From contig JAEUPJ010000039.1 of assembly GCA_016790285.1 (NCBI GenBank), positions 46,332 to 110,331 of the forward strand: DNA of 64,000 nt. The letters are read 5' to 3'. The notes beneath the pieces were generated by a model that saw only the letters and a list, made by a program, of their open reading frames with translations, made no database searches and was not told the origin of the DNA. Below, in pieces: positions 8,616 through 16,600 of the stretch. Position 1 is the first letter of the stretch; every line of letters begins with the position of its first letter. The DNA comes from Roseateles sp. (GTDB lineage: Bacteria; Pseudomonadota; Gammaproteobacteria; Burkholderiales; Burkholderiaceae_C). Position numbers and translations under genes: made by a program.

Positions 8616-11378
8616 TCAGAACGTGTGCCGTGCCGACACCGCCAGCTGCCGGCCCGCGGGCGAGTACCAGTAGGTGTTGCCCGTCGGCGCGGTCGGGGTG
8701 AACGGCATGCGGGCGTTGGTGACGTTGAGCAGGTTCACGCGCACCGTCCAGTCCTTGCCGGCGCTGTAGGCCGCCGCCAGGTCCAGCGTCGTGTAAGGCG
8801 CAACGTTGCAACTGCCCAGGTAGCGCGTGCCGGTGCAGGTCTGGCCCGCCTGCGTCGACGCGAAACCCGACAGATGGTTGATCGCGGCGTTGAGGTCCCA
8901 CGGGCCGGGCGACCAGCCGAAGTTGACGCTGCCGCGCAGGCGCGGGTTGCCGAGTGTTCCGGTGCGGACCTCCCATGCGGCGTCCAGCGTGCTCTGCACG
9001 CGGAAGCGGTCCACGTAGGTCATGTCCACCCGGACCCGCAGCGGCGCCGTGCCCGGCAGCGGCAGGCGGGAGTCGAGCGTCACGTCGACGCCGCGCACTT
9101 GCGTGCGGCCCTGGTTCAGGTAGAGCTGGTCCACCGTCGAGATGCGGCCTGCAATGGACTGGCCGGGCACGCTCTCGGTGTCCAGCGGCAGGCGGTGCAC
9201 GCGGCCGGCGTACAGCGGGTTGCTGCTGCCCTCGTTGTCGATCAGCAGCTGCTGGTCGACGAAGGTGATCTCGTTCTTGCGACGGAACTCCCAGTAGTCG
9301 ACCGTGAGCGTCATGTCGCGCAGCGGCTCGGCCACGAGGCCCAGCGCATAGGCGGTGGAGCGCTCGGGCTTGAGGTCCTTGTTGGCCTTCACGACGCCGC
9401 TGTTGTTGTAGCCGTCGCAGTCCACGTTGAACTGGCCGCAGCGCAGCGGGTCGAAGTCCACGGACGAGAACAGCGGCGTGTCGGAGCTGGCGGATTCGTT
9501 GAGGGACGGCGCCCGAAAGCCGCGCGACACGCTGCCGCGCAGCTTGAGCTGCCGCACGGGCGTCCACGCGACTGCCAGCTTGGGTGTGACGGAGGAGCCG
9601 TAGTCGGAGTAGTGGTCCGCGCGCAGCGCGAGCTGCGACTGCAGCGTCTTGGTGAAGGGCAGGCTCAGTTCGGTGAAGGCGGACATCACGTTGCGGCTGC
9701 CCTCGGTGCGGCCGGCCACCTGCAGGTACACACCGCCCGAGTAGATGCGGTCGTCCGGGTGGTAGTTGCGCTCTTCATGGCGCGCCTCGGCACCCGCGGC
9801 CACCGCGATCGGGCCACCGGGCAGCCGGCCGATCTCGCCGCTGACCTTGGCATCCACCATGGTGAACGAAGCGCGGCCGTGGTCGATCGGGTTGATGCGC
9901 AATTGCGCCGCCGTGACCTTGCCCTGGCTCGGGTGCTCGAAGTCGTAGGTGCCGTTGAGCACCGCATCGCGCAGCACGGGCAGGCTGATTCGATTCAGGT
10001 AGGACACCTCGGCCGTGTCCTGCGCATGCATGAGGGCGGTCTCCCACTCCCAGCCGCTTGTTGCGCCGCGCACGCCCACGAGCAGGCGACCCGACTGGTT
10101 GGTGACGTCGATGCCCTGCTTGCCCACGTCGGCAAACGAGTAGGTGATGCCGGCGGGTTGGCCGGGGAAGGGGTTGTTCGGGTGGCCCGCCGGCAGGTAC
10201 TGCGGCACGAAGGCGACGCCGCCATCGCGGCCGTTGGGCGTGGCGCCAAGGCCTGCGCCGAAAGGCACCGCCCAGTCGCGCTGGTGGTTGGTGAGCCGGT
10301 TCAGCGACAGCTCGCCGAACAACGACGTGCCGCCCCCCAGCGCCAGCTCTGCACGGCTGAAGACGGCTGTGCGCTGCTGCGGCGAGACGTACTGCGCCGC
10401 GTCCGTCCAGTAGCTGTAGCCGCACAGGTTCAGGGCCGGGGTGAAGGTGCTGTTGAACGCCCAGCGCTGGTCGGCGGGGCAGTTGGGCGACGAGCGGCCA
10501 CTGCGAGTGTTCACGAAGGAGGCGCCCGACTGGTCATCGAACGACACGCCGCCGTAGTAGTTCGGTGTCGGTGAGAAGCGGCTCGTGCCGGGCCGGCCCG
10601 TGTAGTAGAACGAGGTGTCGCGGTGGCGGGGGTCGATCACGCGGTCTGCGACGTCGCGCAGCATCACCTCGTCGCGGTGAAACAGGTCCAGCGTGGCCAT
10701 CCAGTTCCAGCCATCACGCATCAGGTCGCCGCGGCCCACGGTCACCGCGGCAGATTGCGTGCCGAAGCCGCCATCGACGCTTGTGCGCATCTGCGCACCG
10801 GCCTCGGCGCCTTGGAAGTCGCTGCGCAGGATCAGGTTGACGACGCCCGCCATCGCGTCCGAGCCATAGATGGCCGATGCGCCGTCCTTCAGCACCTCGA
10901 TGCGCTGGATGGCTGCACTCGGAATGGCGTCGATGTTGACGAAGTTGGTCCGCCCGTTGTTGATATCGGGCACGCTGTAGGGCACCACGCGCCGGCCGTT
11001 GACCAGCACGAGCGTGGCCGTAGGCCCAAGGCTGCGCAGCGAGATGCCGGCCGCGCCGTAGGCGAAGCTGTTGAAGGAGTTGGCGTCGGTCAAGCCGTTG
11101 GCGCCATTGGCCGAGAGGGTCTGCAGCACCTCCGTCACCGAGGCTTTCCCGCTGCGCCGGATGTCCTCGGCGGTGATGACCTGCACCGGCAGGGCGGTTT
11201 CCGCGTCCACGCGGCGGATGTTGGAGCCCGTCACCAGGATGCGTTCCAGCTTGGCGGGCTCGGCGGCTTCGGTGCCTGGACTCGGGGCCTGAGCCTGGGC
11301 TTGAGCCAGGTGGCAGCACAGCGCTGCGGCCAGCGCCAAGCCGTGTCGAGGAATTCGGCACCCGTGATTGCGATTCAT
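8616..11378 (-). CDS. TonB-dependent outer-membrane receptor
   Basis: A 920-residue receptor. A signal peptide ends at about residue 30 (HLAQAQA). A TonB-box-like segment (ERILVTGSNIRR) follows, then a plug domain with PVQVITAEDIRRSG, LVNGRRV, IEVLKDGASAIYGSDAMAGVVN, and a 22-strand-type barrel ending in phenylalanine (ARHTF). It imports a large or scarce ligand across the outer membrane using ExbBD-TonB energy. The chosen ATG has GGAGGGCA just upstream; an in-frame ATG at 11489 falls inside a regulatory motif and is rejected. No siderophore-synthesis genes lie beside it, and a sugar, lipid or peptide ligand is as likely as iron. Confidence 0.95.
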   Translation of the reverse strand: MNRNHGCRIPRHGLALAAALCCHLAQAQAQAPSPGTEAAEPAKLERILVTGSNIRRVDAETALPVQVITAEDIRRSGKASVTEVLQTLSANGANGLTDANSFNSFAYGAAGISLRSLGPTATLVLVNGRRVVPYSVPDINNGRTNFVNIDAIPSAAIQRIEVLKDGASAIYGSDAMAGVVNLILRSDFQGAEAGAQMRTSVDGGFGTQSAAVTVGRGDLMRDGWNWMATLDLFHRDEVMLRDVADRVIDPRHRDTSFYYTGRPGTSRFSPTPNYYGGVSFDDQSGASFVNTRSGRSSPNCPADQRWAFNSTFTPALNLCGYSYWTDAAQYVSPQQRTAVFSRAELALGGGTSLFGELSLNRLTNHQRDWAVPFGAGLGATPNGRDGGVAFVPQYLPAGHPNNPFPGQPAGITYSFADVGKQGIDVTNQSGRLLVGVRGATSGWEWETALMHAQDTAEVSYLNRISLPVLRDAVLNGTYDFEHPSQGKVTAAQLRINPIDHGRASFTMVDAKVSGEIGRLPGGPIAVAAGAEARHEERNYHPDDRIYSGGVYLQVAGRTEGSRNVMSAFTELSLPFTKTLQSQLALRADHYSDYGSSVTPKLAVAWTPVRQLKLRGSVSRGFRAPSLNESASSDTPLFSSVDFDPLRCGQFNVDCDGYNNSGVVKANKDLKPERSTAYALGLVAEPLRDMTLTVDYWEFRRKNEITFVDQQLLIDNEGSSNPLYAGRVHRLPLDTESVPGQSIAGRISTVDQLYLNQGRTQVRGVDVTLDSRLPLPGTAPLRVRVDMTYVDRFRVQSTLDAAWEVRTGTLGNPRLRGSVNFGWSPGPWDLNAAINHLSGFASTQAGQTCTGTRYLGSCNVAPYTTLDLAAAYSAGKDWTVRVNLLNVTNARMPFTPTAPTGNTYWYSPAGRQLAVSARHTF

Positions 11379-11441
11379 GACTTGCCCTCCGCGCCCCTGG
11401 GCGCTCCACCGTGGCAGCACGACCCCCACCCCAGGGGTCAA

Positions 11442-11458
11442 TGAGACAAACTGTCCAC
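11442..11458 (-). promoter_or_regulatory. Operator-like motif 1 before the TonB receptor gene
   Basis: On the plus strand it reads TGAGACAAACTGTCCAC, with palindromic core GACA-AAC-TGTC. It lies 64-80 bp upstream of the receptor ATG and matches the motif in front of the secreted hydrolase. Confidence 0.6.
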
Positions 11459-11472
11459 GCTTTTGGGAAGTG

Positions 11473-11489
11473 TGAGACGAAATGTCCAC
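11473..11489 (-). promoter_or_regulatory. Operator-like motif 2 before the TonB receptor gene
   Basis: On the plus strand it reads TGAGACGAAATGTCCAC. It starts 31 bp from motif 1, close to three helical turns, so two dimers could bind the same face of the DNA. Confidence 0.6.
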
Positions 11490-11589
11490 TCCGCGTGGCG
11501 GGAGGAACCCTAGGGGCCGGGAGGCTTCGTCAAAAGGAGGAGGTGCGGCGAATCGACCCGGGCGAGGGCGACAACAATGGTGCGTGCTG

Positions 11590-11619
11590 AAAAGAAAACC
11601 GCCCCGGGGTGGGGCGGTT
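11590..11619 (-). terminator. Rho-independent terminator after the FKBP gene
   Basis: On the minus strand a 9-bp perfect stem (AACCGCCCC / GGGGCGGTT, loop of 5) is followed by TTTTCTTTT. It ends transcription from the tandem FKBP gene about 105 bp after its stop. Confidence 0.85.
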
Positions 11620-11681
11620 GTCTCGTGCGGGTATCAGGGGTGGTGCGAACGGGCGCATCAGGCACCCCTCAGCGATTCGTG

Positions 11682-11698
11682 TGATACGAATCGTCCAC
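11682..11698. promoter_or_regulatory. Fourth copy of the operator-like motif
   Basis: TGATACGAATCGTCCAC shares the consensus of the sites at 6337, 11442 and 11473. It overlaps a perfect inverted repeat GATTCGT-N5-ACGAATC (11674-11692). It lies between the FKBP stop and its terminator, not before an obvious gene, so it may be an accessory site for the receptor promoter 200 bp away or a chance match. Confidence 0.4.
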
Positions 11699-11722
11699 GT
11701 TGCGGGGCTGCAACGTTGTCGA

Positions 11723-12445
11723 TCAAACGGCCAGCAGGTCCACTTCGAACAGCAGCGTGGCGTTCGGCGGAATGACGCCGCCGGCCCCGTGGGCGCCATA
11801 GCCCAGCTCCGGCGGCAGCACGAGCATGCGCGTGCCACCCACCTTCATGCCTTGCACGCCTTCGTCCCAGCCCTGGATGACCTCGCCGCCGCCCAGGCGG
11901 AACTTGAACGGCTGGCCGCGGTCCTTGCTGGAATCGAACTTCTTGCCGCGCAGGCCGTCCTTGTAGAGCCAGCCCGTGTAGTGCACCGACACGCGTTGGC
12001 CCTTGGCCGCTTCGGCGCCGTCGCCGACGACGCGGTCCTCGTACTGCAGGCCGCTGGAGGTGGTGTGCAGGTTGAGCTCGACGGGCTCGGGGCCGCCGGC
12101 CAGGCCGAGCAGCTCGACCTCGAAGCACAGCGTGGCGTTGGGCGGGATGACGCCACCCGCACCGCGCGCGCCGTAGCCCAGGGCGGCGGGGATGATCAGC
12201 GTGCGCTTGCCGCCGATCTTCATGCCCTGCACGCCTTCGTCCCAGCCGCGGATGACCATGCCGGCGCCGAGCTCGAACTCGAACGGGTCACGGCGGTCCA
12301 GGCTGGAGTCGAACTTGGCAGCCTTGGCGCCGTCCACCCACAGCCAGCCGGTGTAGTGCACGGTCACGTCATGGCCGGCCGCCGCCTGCTTGCCGTCGCC
12401 TTCGACGGTGTCTTCGTACTGCAGGCCGCTGGGCGTCGTGTTCAT
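11723..12445 (-). CDS. Tandem-domain FKBP-type peptidyl-prolyl isomerase
   Basis: A 240-residue protein made of two FKBP domains (about 1-115 and 125-240). Each has VTVHYTGWL/VSVHYTGWL, FDSS, a GWDEGVQGMK motif, an ALGYG/ELGYG loop and GVIPPNATL. It should catalyse cis-trans isomerisation of prolyl bonds. No signal peptide is present, so it is probably cytoplasmic. The ATG at 12445 has AGGAA upstream; the longer frame from 12526 reads like untranslated leader. Two near-complete FKBP domains fused without linker or chaperone insert are unusual in proteobacteria, where single small FKBPs are the rule. Confidence 0.92.
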   Translation of the reverse strand: MNTTPSGLQYEDTVEGDGKQAAAGHDVTVHYTGWLWVDGAKAAKFDSSLDRRDPFEFELGAGMVIRGWDEGVQGMKIGGKRTLIIPAALGYGARGAGGVIPPNATLCFEVELLGLAGGPEPVELNLHTTSSGLQYEDRVVGDGAEAAKGQRVSVHYTGWLYKDGLRGKKFDSSKDRGQPFKFRLGGGEVIQGWDEGVQGMKVGGTRMLVLPPELGYGAHGAGGVIPPNATLLFEVDLLAV

Positions 12446-12636
12446 GGGAGATTCCTTCAGTGAAATGGATGCGGCATTGTCGCCGTTGGGCGCAGGACGC
12501 CCGGTGCCGGGGCTATCGCCCAACAAGAGGACACGCCATGCCTTCTCCCACCAGATCTGGTGGGGGTTTGTGAGGCCAGAGGCTGTCTCCTAGCCTGCGC
12601 CCGCCAGGTGTCTGGTGTCGCATCGAGGAATTCAGC

Positions 12637-13299
12637 ATGGTCACGGCAGGGTGTTGGTTGCGAGCGGGGCATCGGGTCGCCCGGAATGTGGCGGGCGGTG
12701 TGGTTGCAGCCGCGCTGGCGGCGTCGGCAGCGGCGCAGGGCCTCACCACGGTCAGCTTCGACTCCCTGCGCGCAGGCCCTTTCTCGAGCTACATCGAGGA
12801 CGGCTTTGTCGTCACAGCCCTGACCAGCAACTGGAAGCGCGACCGGAACCAGGTCCGAAACGGCACAGCCGACTATTGGCTGGCGGTCAACAACAGAGGT
12901 GTTGCCGAGCTGTCTGTCACTCACGGCGGCGATCTCTTCCAGTTCACCAGCGTCGGGCTCTATTCCCTCCTGACGACCATCCCCTACGAAATCCGCGGCT
13001 ATCGGGCCGGGCAACTTGTCTTCGAGCGTGCCGCGGCAGAGCCCCGTGGCCAGAGCTCCTTCGTGCAGGTCGCCTCGTCGTCCTCAGCCTTCATCGACCA
13101 GTTGACCGTGAGACTGACCAACACGGTGGCCTTCAACGACATGGCTCTGGACAACCTGTCGTTCAACGTCGTCTCCGTCGTGCCCGAGCCGCCGGTGTGG
13201 CTTCTGGGGGTGGCCGGCGTCGCGGTCCTTGTGGGCCGGCGCTCAGCGCGAAACCGCCGGGCGGGTGCTCAGCCCGGTGCGCGCGTCCGTCAACCCTGA
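12637..13299 (+). CDS. PEP-CTERM sorting-domain protein (exported, unknown function)
   Basis: A 220-residue protein with an N-terminal signal peptide (hydrophobic stretch ending AASAAAQ, about residue 33) and a C-terminal PEP-CTERM anchor. The anchor shows VPEPPVWLLGVAGVAV followed by an Arg-rich tail (GRRSARNRR). The mature part is rich in Ser/Thr/Phe and beta-prone. PEP-CTERM tails are recognised by exosortase (EpsH family), usually in strains making exopolysaccharide; no exosortase is in this window. The ribosome site GAGGAA before the ATG supports the start. Function of the mature domain is not recognised. Confidence 0.82.
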   Translation: MVTAGCWLRAGHRVARNVAGGVVAAALAASAAAQGLTTVSFDSLRAGPFSSYIEDGFVVTALTSNWKRDRNQVRNGTADYWLAVNNRGVAELSVTHGGDLFQFTSVGLYSLLTTIPYEIRGYRAGQLVFERAAAEPRGQSSFVQVASSSSAFIDQLTVRLTNTVAFNDMALDNLSFNVVSVVPEPPVWLLGVAGVAVLVGRRSARNRRAGAQPGARVRQP

Positions 13300-13317
13300 G
13301 CCCGGCGGCGCTGCCGC

Positions 13318-14085
13318 TCACATGGGCTTGAAGCGCGATTGGTAGTTCTGGCTCACCGGCAGGCGCACGTCGCTGCCCTTGAGGTGAACCTCCATGCCGG
13401 TCAGGCGCCGCTCCAGGCGGGCCACGTGGGCGAGGTTGATGATGACGGCGCGATGGATCTGCCAGAACTGCTCGGGGTCGAGCTGGGTCAGCAGCTCACG
13501 CAGCGAAAGCCGCAGCAGGAATTCGCCTTCTGCCGTGACGGCGCAGGTGTATTTGTTGTCGCTGCGGAAGTGGGTCACGTCGGCCGTCATCACGAGGTGC
13601 AGCCGCTCACCTTGCGAGGCCTGCAGCCAGCGCAGCGGCGCGCTGGCCGGCGCAGGGCGGGCAGGTGCCAGCGCGGGCGGCGCCCACTGCTGAAGCCATT
13701 GCGCGAGCTGGGCCGGCGGCCATTGCAGGCGTTGCTGAAGGCGCTGTACGGTGTCGCGCAGTCGTGCTTCGGCAAGCGGCTTGAGCAGGTAGTCGATGGC
13801 ACCGTGCTCAAAGGCCTGGACCGCGTGGGCGTCATATGCCGTCACGAACACGATGTGGGCCAAGCCCTTGAGGCGCCGCGCCAGCGAAAGGCCATCGAGC
13901 CCCGGCAGGCGGATGTCGACGAAGACGATGTCCGGCCGCAGGTCGAGGGCCAGAGCCAGGCCCTGGTCGCCATCCTCGGCCTCGGCCAGCAATTGCAGAC
14001 TGGGCCACAGGCTGGCCAGGCCCTCCCGCAACCGCTGGCGGGGCAGGGCCTCGTCTTCAACGATGAGGGCAGTGACAGGCTTCAT
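13318..14085 (-). CDS. LytTR-type response regulator
   Basis: A 255-residue two-domain regulator. The receiver (about 1-120) has VEDEALPRQRL, phosphoacceptor Asp in IVFVDIRLPG, and FVTAYD. A Pro/Ala linker leads to a C-terminal LytTR DNA-binding domain (VTHFRSDNKYTCAV, LRELLTQLDPEQFWQIHRAVIIN). It is partner to the adjacent LytS-type kinase, whose stop overlaps this start as ATGA. LytTR regulators typically bind paired direct repeats; none was recognised in the window. Confidence 0.93.
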   Translation of the reverse strand: MKPVTALIVEDEALPRQRLREGLASLWPSLQLLAEAEDGDQGLALALDLRPDIVFVDIRLPGLDGLSLARRLKGLAHIVFVTAYDAHAVQAFEHGAIDYLLKPLAEARLRDTVQRLQQRLQWPPAQLAQWLQQWAPPALAPARPAPASAPLRWLQASQGERLHLVMTADVTHFRSDNKYTCAVTAEGEFLLRLSLRELLTQLDPEQFWQIHRAVIINLAHVARLERRLTGMEVHLKGSDVRLPVSQNYQSRFKPM

Positions 14086-15125
14086 GCGGGCATGTTCCAG
14101 GGCAGGTTGATGCTGGCCAGCACGCCGCCGCCGTCGGCCTGCCGGATGCGCAGCTGGGCGGTGGAGCCGTACAGGCTGGCCAGGCGGTCGCGGACATTGG
14201 CCAGCCCGAGACCTTGCGACGCGCCTGGCTCGGGCGGGGCCTCGGACAGGCCGGCGCCGGTGTCGGCCACCTCGACGACCAACCGGTCTCCCTCGCGGCG
14301 CGCGCCGATGCGCACTTGGCCGCCTTGCGCCAGCGGCTCGATGCCGTGCCGCACCGCGTTCTCAACGAGGGTCAGCAGCATCAGCGGCGGAAGCGCGTGG
14401 GTGCGGCAGTCAGGGGCCGCCTGCACGTCGAAGCGCAGCCGACTGCCCAGGCGGGTGGCCATCACCGTCAGGTAGGCGCGCGTGAGATCGAACTCGCGGC
14501 CCACGGTGGACAGGGGTTCGCGCAAGGAGGGCAGGGCCAGGCGCAGGTAGTCGTGCGGCTCGCCGAGGAAGCGCTCGGCCGTGGCGGGTTGCTGGCGGAT
14601 GAGCTGCTGCAGGCTGGCCAGTGCGTTGAAGAGGAAGTGCGGCTCCACCTGGGCCTGCAGCGTCTTCAGCTCGGCCACGCTGACCTGGCGGGCGAGGTCG
14701 GCCATGGCGGTCTGCTGCTCAGCCCGGGCCAGGCGCAGCTGCAGCGCCTGCTCCTCTCGCCAGCGCCACCAGCGCAGCGGCAGGTGCACGAGCAGGGCGA
14801 AGCCCCAGGCCGGTAGCGCCAAGCGGGCCACCTCCCAGGACTGGCCCCAGGGCACGGCGCGCGGCCCAGGAGCCAGGGCCAGGCCCAGCAGCGCGCCCGC
14901 CAGCGTGGCCGCGGGTACGGCCAGCGGCCACCAGCGCCCACGCAGCACGAGGGCGCCCGCGCTGTAGGCCAGCCAGAGCTGGGCGGAGAGCGCCAGCCAG
15001 CGGGCGCCTGGCCACTGGAGCGAGGCAAGCCCCCAGCCGGCCCAGAAGATCAGGCTGGGCAGCAGGGCCGCACCGATCCGCGGGGGTGGAGGCAGCGCGG
15101 GCATGGGCTCAGTCGAGGCGGGCAT
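14082..15125 (-). CDS. LytS/YehU-family sensor histidine kinase
   Basis: A 347-residue membrane kinase. Four hydrophobic segments lie in residues 18-125, followed by a His_kinase domain of the LytS type. The phosphorylatable His is in QVEPHFLFNALASLQQLI, and the ATPase has LTLVENAVRHGIEPL and ADTGAGL. It would phosphorylate the LytTR regulator encoded immediately downstream. There is no large periplasmic domain, so the signal is probably sensed within the membrane or through the two secreted proteins encoded upstream. The start at 15125 overlaps the preceding gene by 17 bp; an in-frame ATG at 15104 is an alternative and neither has a clear ribosome site. Confidence 0.9.
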   Translation of the reverse strand: MPASTEPMPALPPPPRIGAALLPSLIFWAGWGLASLQWPGARWLALSAQLWLAYSAGALVLRGRWWPLAVPAATLAGALLGLALAPGPRAVPWGQSWEVARLALPAWGFALLVHLPLRWWRWREEQALQLRLARAEQQTAMADLARQVSVAELKTLQAQVEPHFLFNALASLQQLIRQQPATAERFLGEPHDYLRLALPSLREPLSTVGREFDLTRAYLTVMATRLGSRLRFDVQAAPDCRTHALPPLMLLTLVENAVRHGIEPLAQGGQVRIGARREGDRLVVEVADTGAGLSEAPPEPGASQGLGLANVRDRLASLYGSTAQLRIRQADGGGVLASINLPWNMPA

Positions 15126-15789
15126 TGGCCAGTGCTTGCGGCGGCAGCTTGGCCAGGGTGCGCTGGCTCACGGCCAGGGTCTGGCGGGCCTGAGCCCAGT
15201 CGATGGCGATGGTCGAACGCGTGACCGGCACCTCCGGCCCGACGACCTCGAAGTGCAGGCGGCGCACCCACAGCTGCCCTTCACCCACCAAGGCCATGCC
15301 GACGCTGAGCATCGGGGCGTCGGCTGGGGCGTCCATCACGACGCTGACGGCCTGCCACTGGTCGTCGGCCGTCACTGGGGCACCCGGCGGCAGCCGATCT
15401 TCAATGCCGGGTGCGCCCATGGCTGCGCGGCCCAGGACGTTGCCGTTGCCGGGGGTCATGTACAGACCCGCCCAGGCCTTGGCACCTAGGGCGCGCATCT
15501 CCGCGCTGAAGCGCACGCGTTGGCTGGCATACCCGTAGGCGTGTTGCGTCAGCGCGCCCAGTTGAGGCATGTCCATGCGCAATGGGCGCGTGGAGCGGAT
15601 GGTGAGCGTGGGCGTTGCGCCAGCGTCGCTGGCCGGCAGCAGGCTGATGTCGAAGGCGCTGTCGGCGCCGGGCGTCTCCCCGCTGGAGACGCTGTTGACA
15701 AGCCAGCCCTCAGGCAGGCGGGGTGAGGCGGCGCTGACGCTCAAGACAAGGGCGGCGATCGGGATGAGGGCGAGGGCGCGATAGTCCAT
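15109..15789 (-). CDS. Exported protein, paralogue B of a tandem pair in the lytS operon
   Basis: A 226-residue protein with a signal peptide (MDYRALALIPIAAL...SVSAA). The mature part carries a region reading YGYASQRVRFSAEMR, AWAGLYM, then WQAVSVVMDAP and LVGEGQLWVRRLHFEVVG. This resembles the small ligand-binding-like domain with pattern 'G.RVRLS..K....WAGLWMR' found fused to or beside regulators in many bacteria. The ATG at 15789 is preferred because AGGAC and MDYR match the paralogue's start exactly; an ATG at 15807 would overlap the upstream stop as ATGA. It is the second gene of a four-gene operon ending in LytTR. Confidence 0.72.
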   Translation of the reverse strand: MDYRALALIPIAALVLSVSAASPRLPEGWLVNSVSSGETPGADSAFDISLLPASDAGATPTLTIRSTRPLRMDMPQLGALTQHAYGYASQRVRFSAEMRALGAKAWAGLYMTPGNGNVLGRAAMGAPGIEDRLPPGAPVTADDQWQAVSVVMDAPADAPMLSVGMALVGEGQLWVRRLHFEVVGPEVPVTRSTIAIDWAQARQTLAVSQRTLAKLPPQALANARLD

Positions 15790-15803
15790 CGCGAAGTCCT
15801 GCT

Positions 15804-16466
15804 TCATTGCAAGCCGAGGTTCTGCGGCGGCGTGGCGCGCACGGCCCGGGCCTGCAGGGACTGCCTGAGCTGGGCGCGCAGCGCTTCGGTCTGCGCGGCG
15901 GCGAACCCGTGCTGGGTGAGCGGCACGTCGATGCCGACCACCTCCACCTTGAAGTCACGGGCCCAGACCTGGCCATTGCCGAGCAATGCCAGGCCGACGG
16001 TGGCGCTGCCCTGGCTGCCGGCGGGGATGTCGGCCACCACGCTGACCCTGCACCAGTCGGGGCAGGCGGCCGTGCCGACTTCCGTGCTGGGGGCTGCTTC
16101 GTCAGGGTCCACGGCGAGGAGGAAGAGGGGCAGATAGCCCTCCCGCACGACCAGCCCAGCCCACGTGTCCACCCCCGTCGCCTTGACCTGCGCACTGAAT
16201 CGAACGCGCTGGCCTGCGTAGCCCATGAGCGTCTGTGAGATGGCGCCGAGATCGGACGCTTGCCGCTTGCCGATTGCCTGGACGGTGAGGGCGCGCTGTG
16301 GCTGTTGCTCCGACTCGGGGGCCACGCCATAGGCGTAGAGCCGGTTGGCCGGCCATCCGAAGCTGTGGCCGCCCAGCCAGCCCGAAGGCATGCGCAGCGC
16401 TTCGGCGCTGCTGGCACTCAGGGCCAGCGTGGCCAGCGGGATGGCAAGGAGACTGCGGTAGTCCAT
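15804..16466 (-). CDS. Exported protein, paralogue A of a tandem pair in the lytS operon
   Basis: A 220-residue exported protein and evident paralogue of its downstream neighbour. It shares MDYRSLLAIP at the start, MPSGWL after the signal peptide, YAGQRVRFSAQVK, WAGLVVR, and LLGNGQVWARDFKVEVVGIDVPLT. It also carries an insert with two cysteines (ACPDWCR) that the paralogue lacks. The ribosome site (AGGAC before ATG) is conserved between the two. It is probably periplasmic. The co-transcription with LytS/LytTR suggests an accessory sensing or target role; no function is known to me. Confidence 0.7.
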   Translation of the reverse strand: MDYRSLLAIPLATLALSASSAEALRMPSGWLGGHSFGWPANRLYAYGVAPESEQQPQRALTVQAIGKRQASDLGAISQTLMGYAGQRVRFSAQVKATGVDTWAGLVVREGYLPLFLLAVDPDEAAPSTEVGTAACPDWCRVSVVADIPAGSQGSATVGLALLGNGQVWARDFKVEVVGIDVPLTQHGFAAAQTEALRAQLRQSLQARAVRATPPQNLGLQ

Positions 16467-16600
16467 GAAGACGTCCTGTGAAGTTGAGGCCTGGCCAGTG
16501 TCTGGATCAACGGCGGGGCCAGCCAGCGCGCTGCGACGAGGCCCGCGCTGGCGCGATGAGGGCGAACCGGTTGCGATGAGCGCCTGGCATCGAGCGGGCG

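Noticed and set aside
7722-10574. 950-codon plus-strand open frame
   Set aside because: Antisense shadow of the DUF6502 and TonB receptor genes; composition is His/Arg/Gly/Ala-rich with no family resemblance, as expected in very GC-rich DNA.
11379-11489. Longer TonB receptor start at 11489
   Set aside because: The extension covers both operator-like motifs and lacks a ribosome site, while the ATG at 11378 has GGAGGG and a proper signal peptide.
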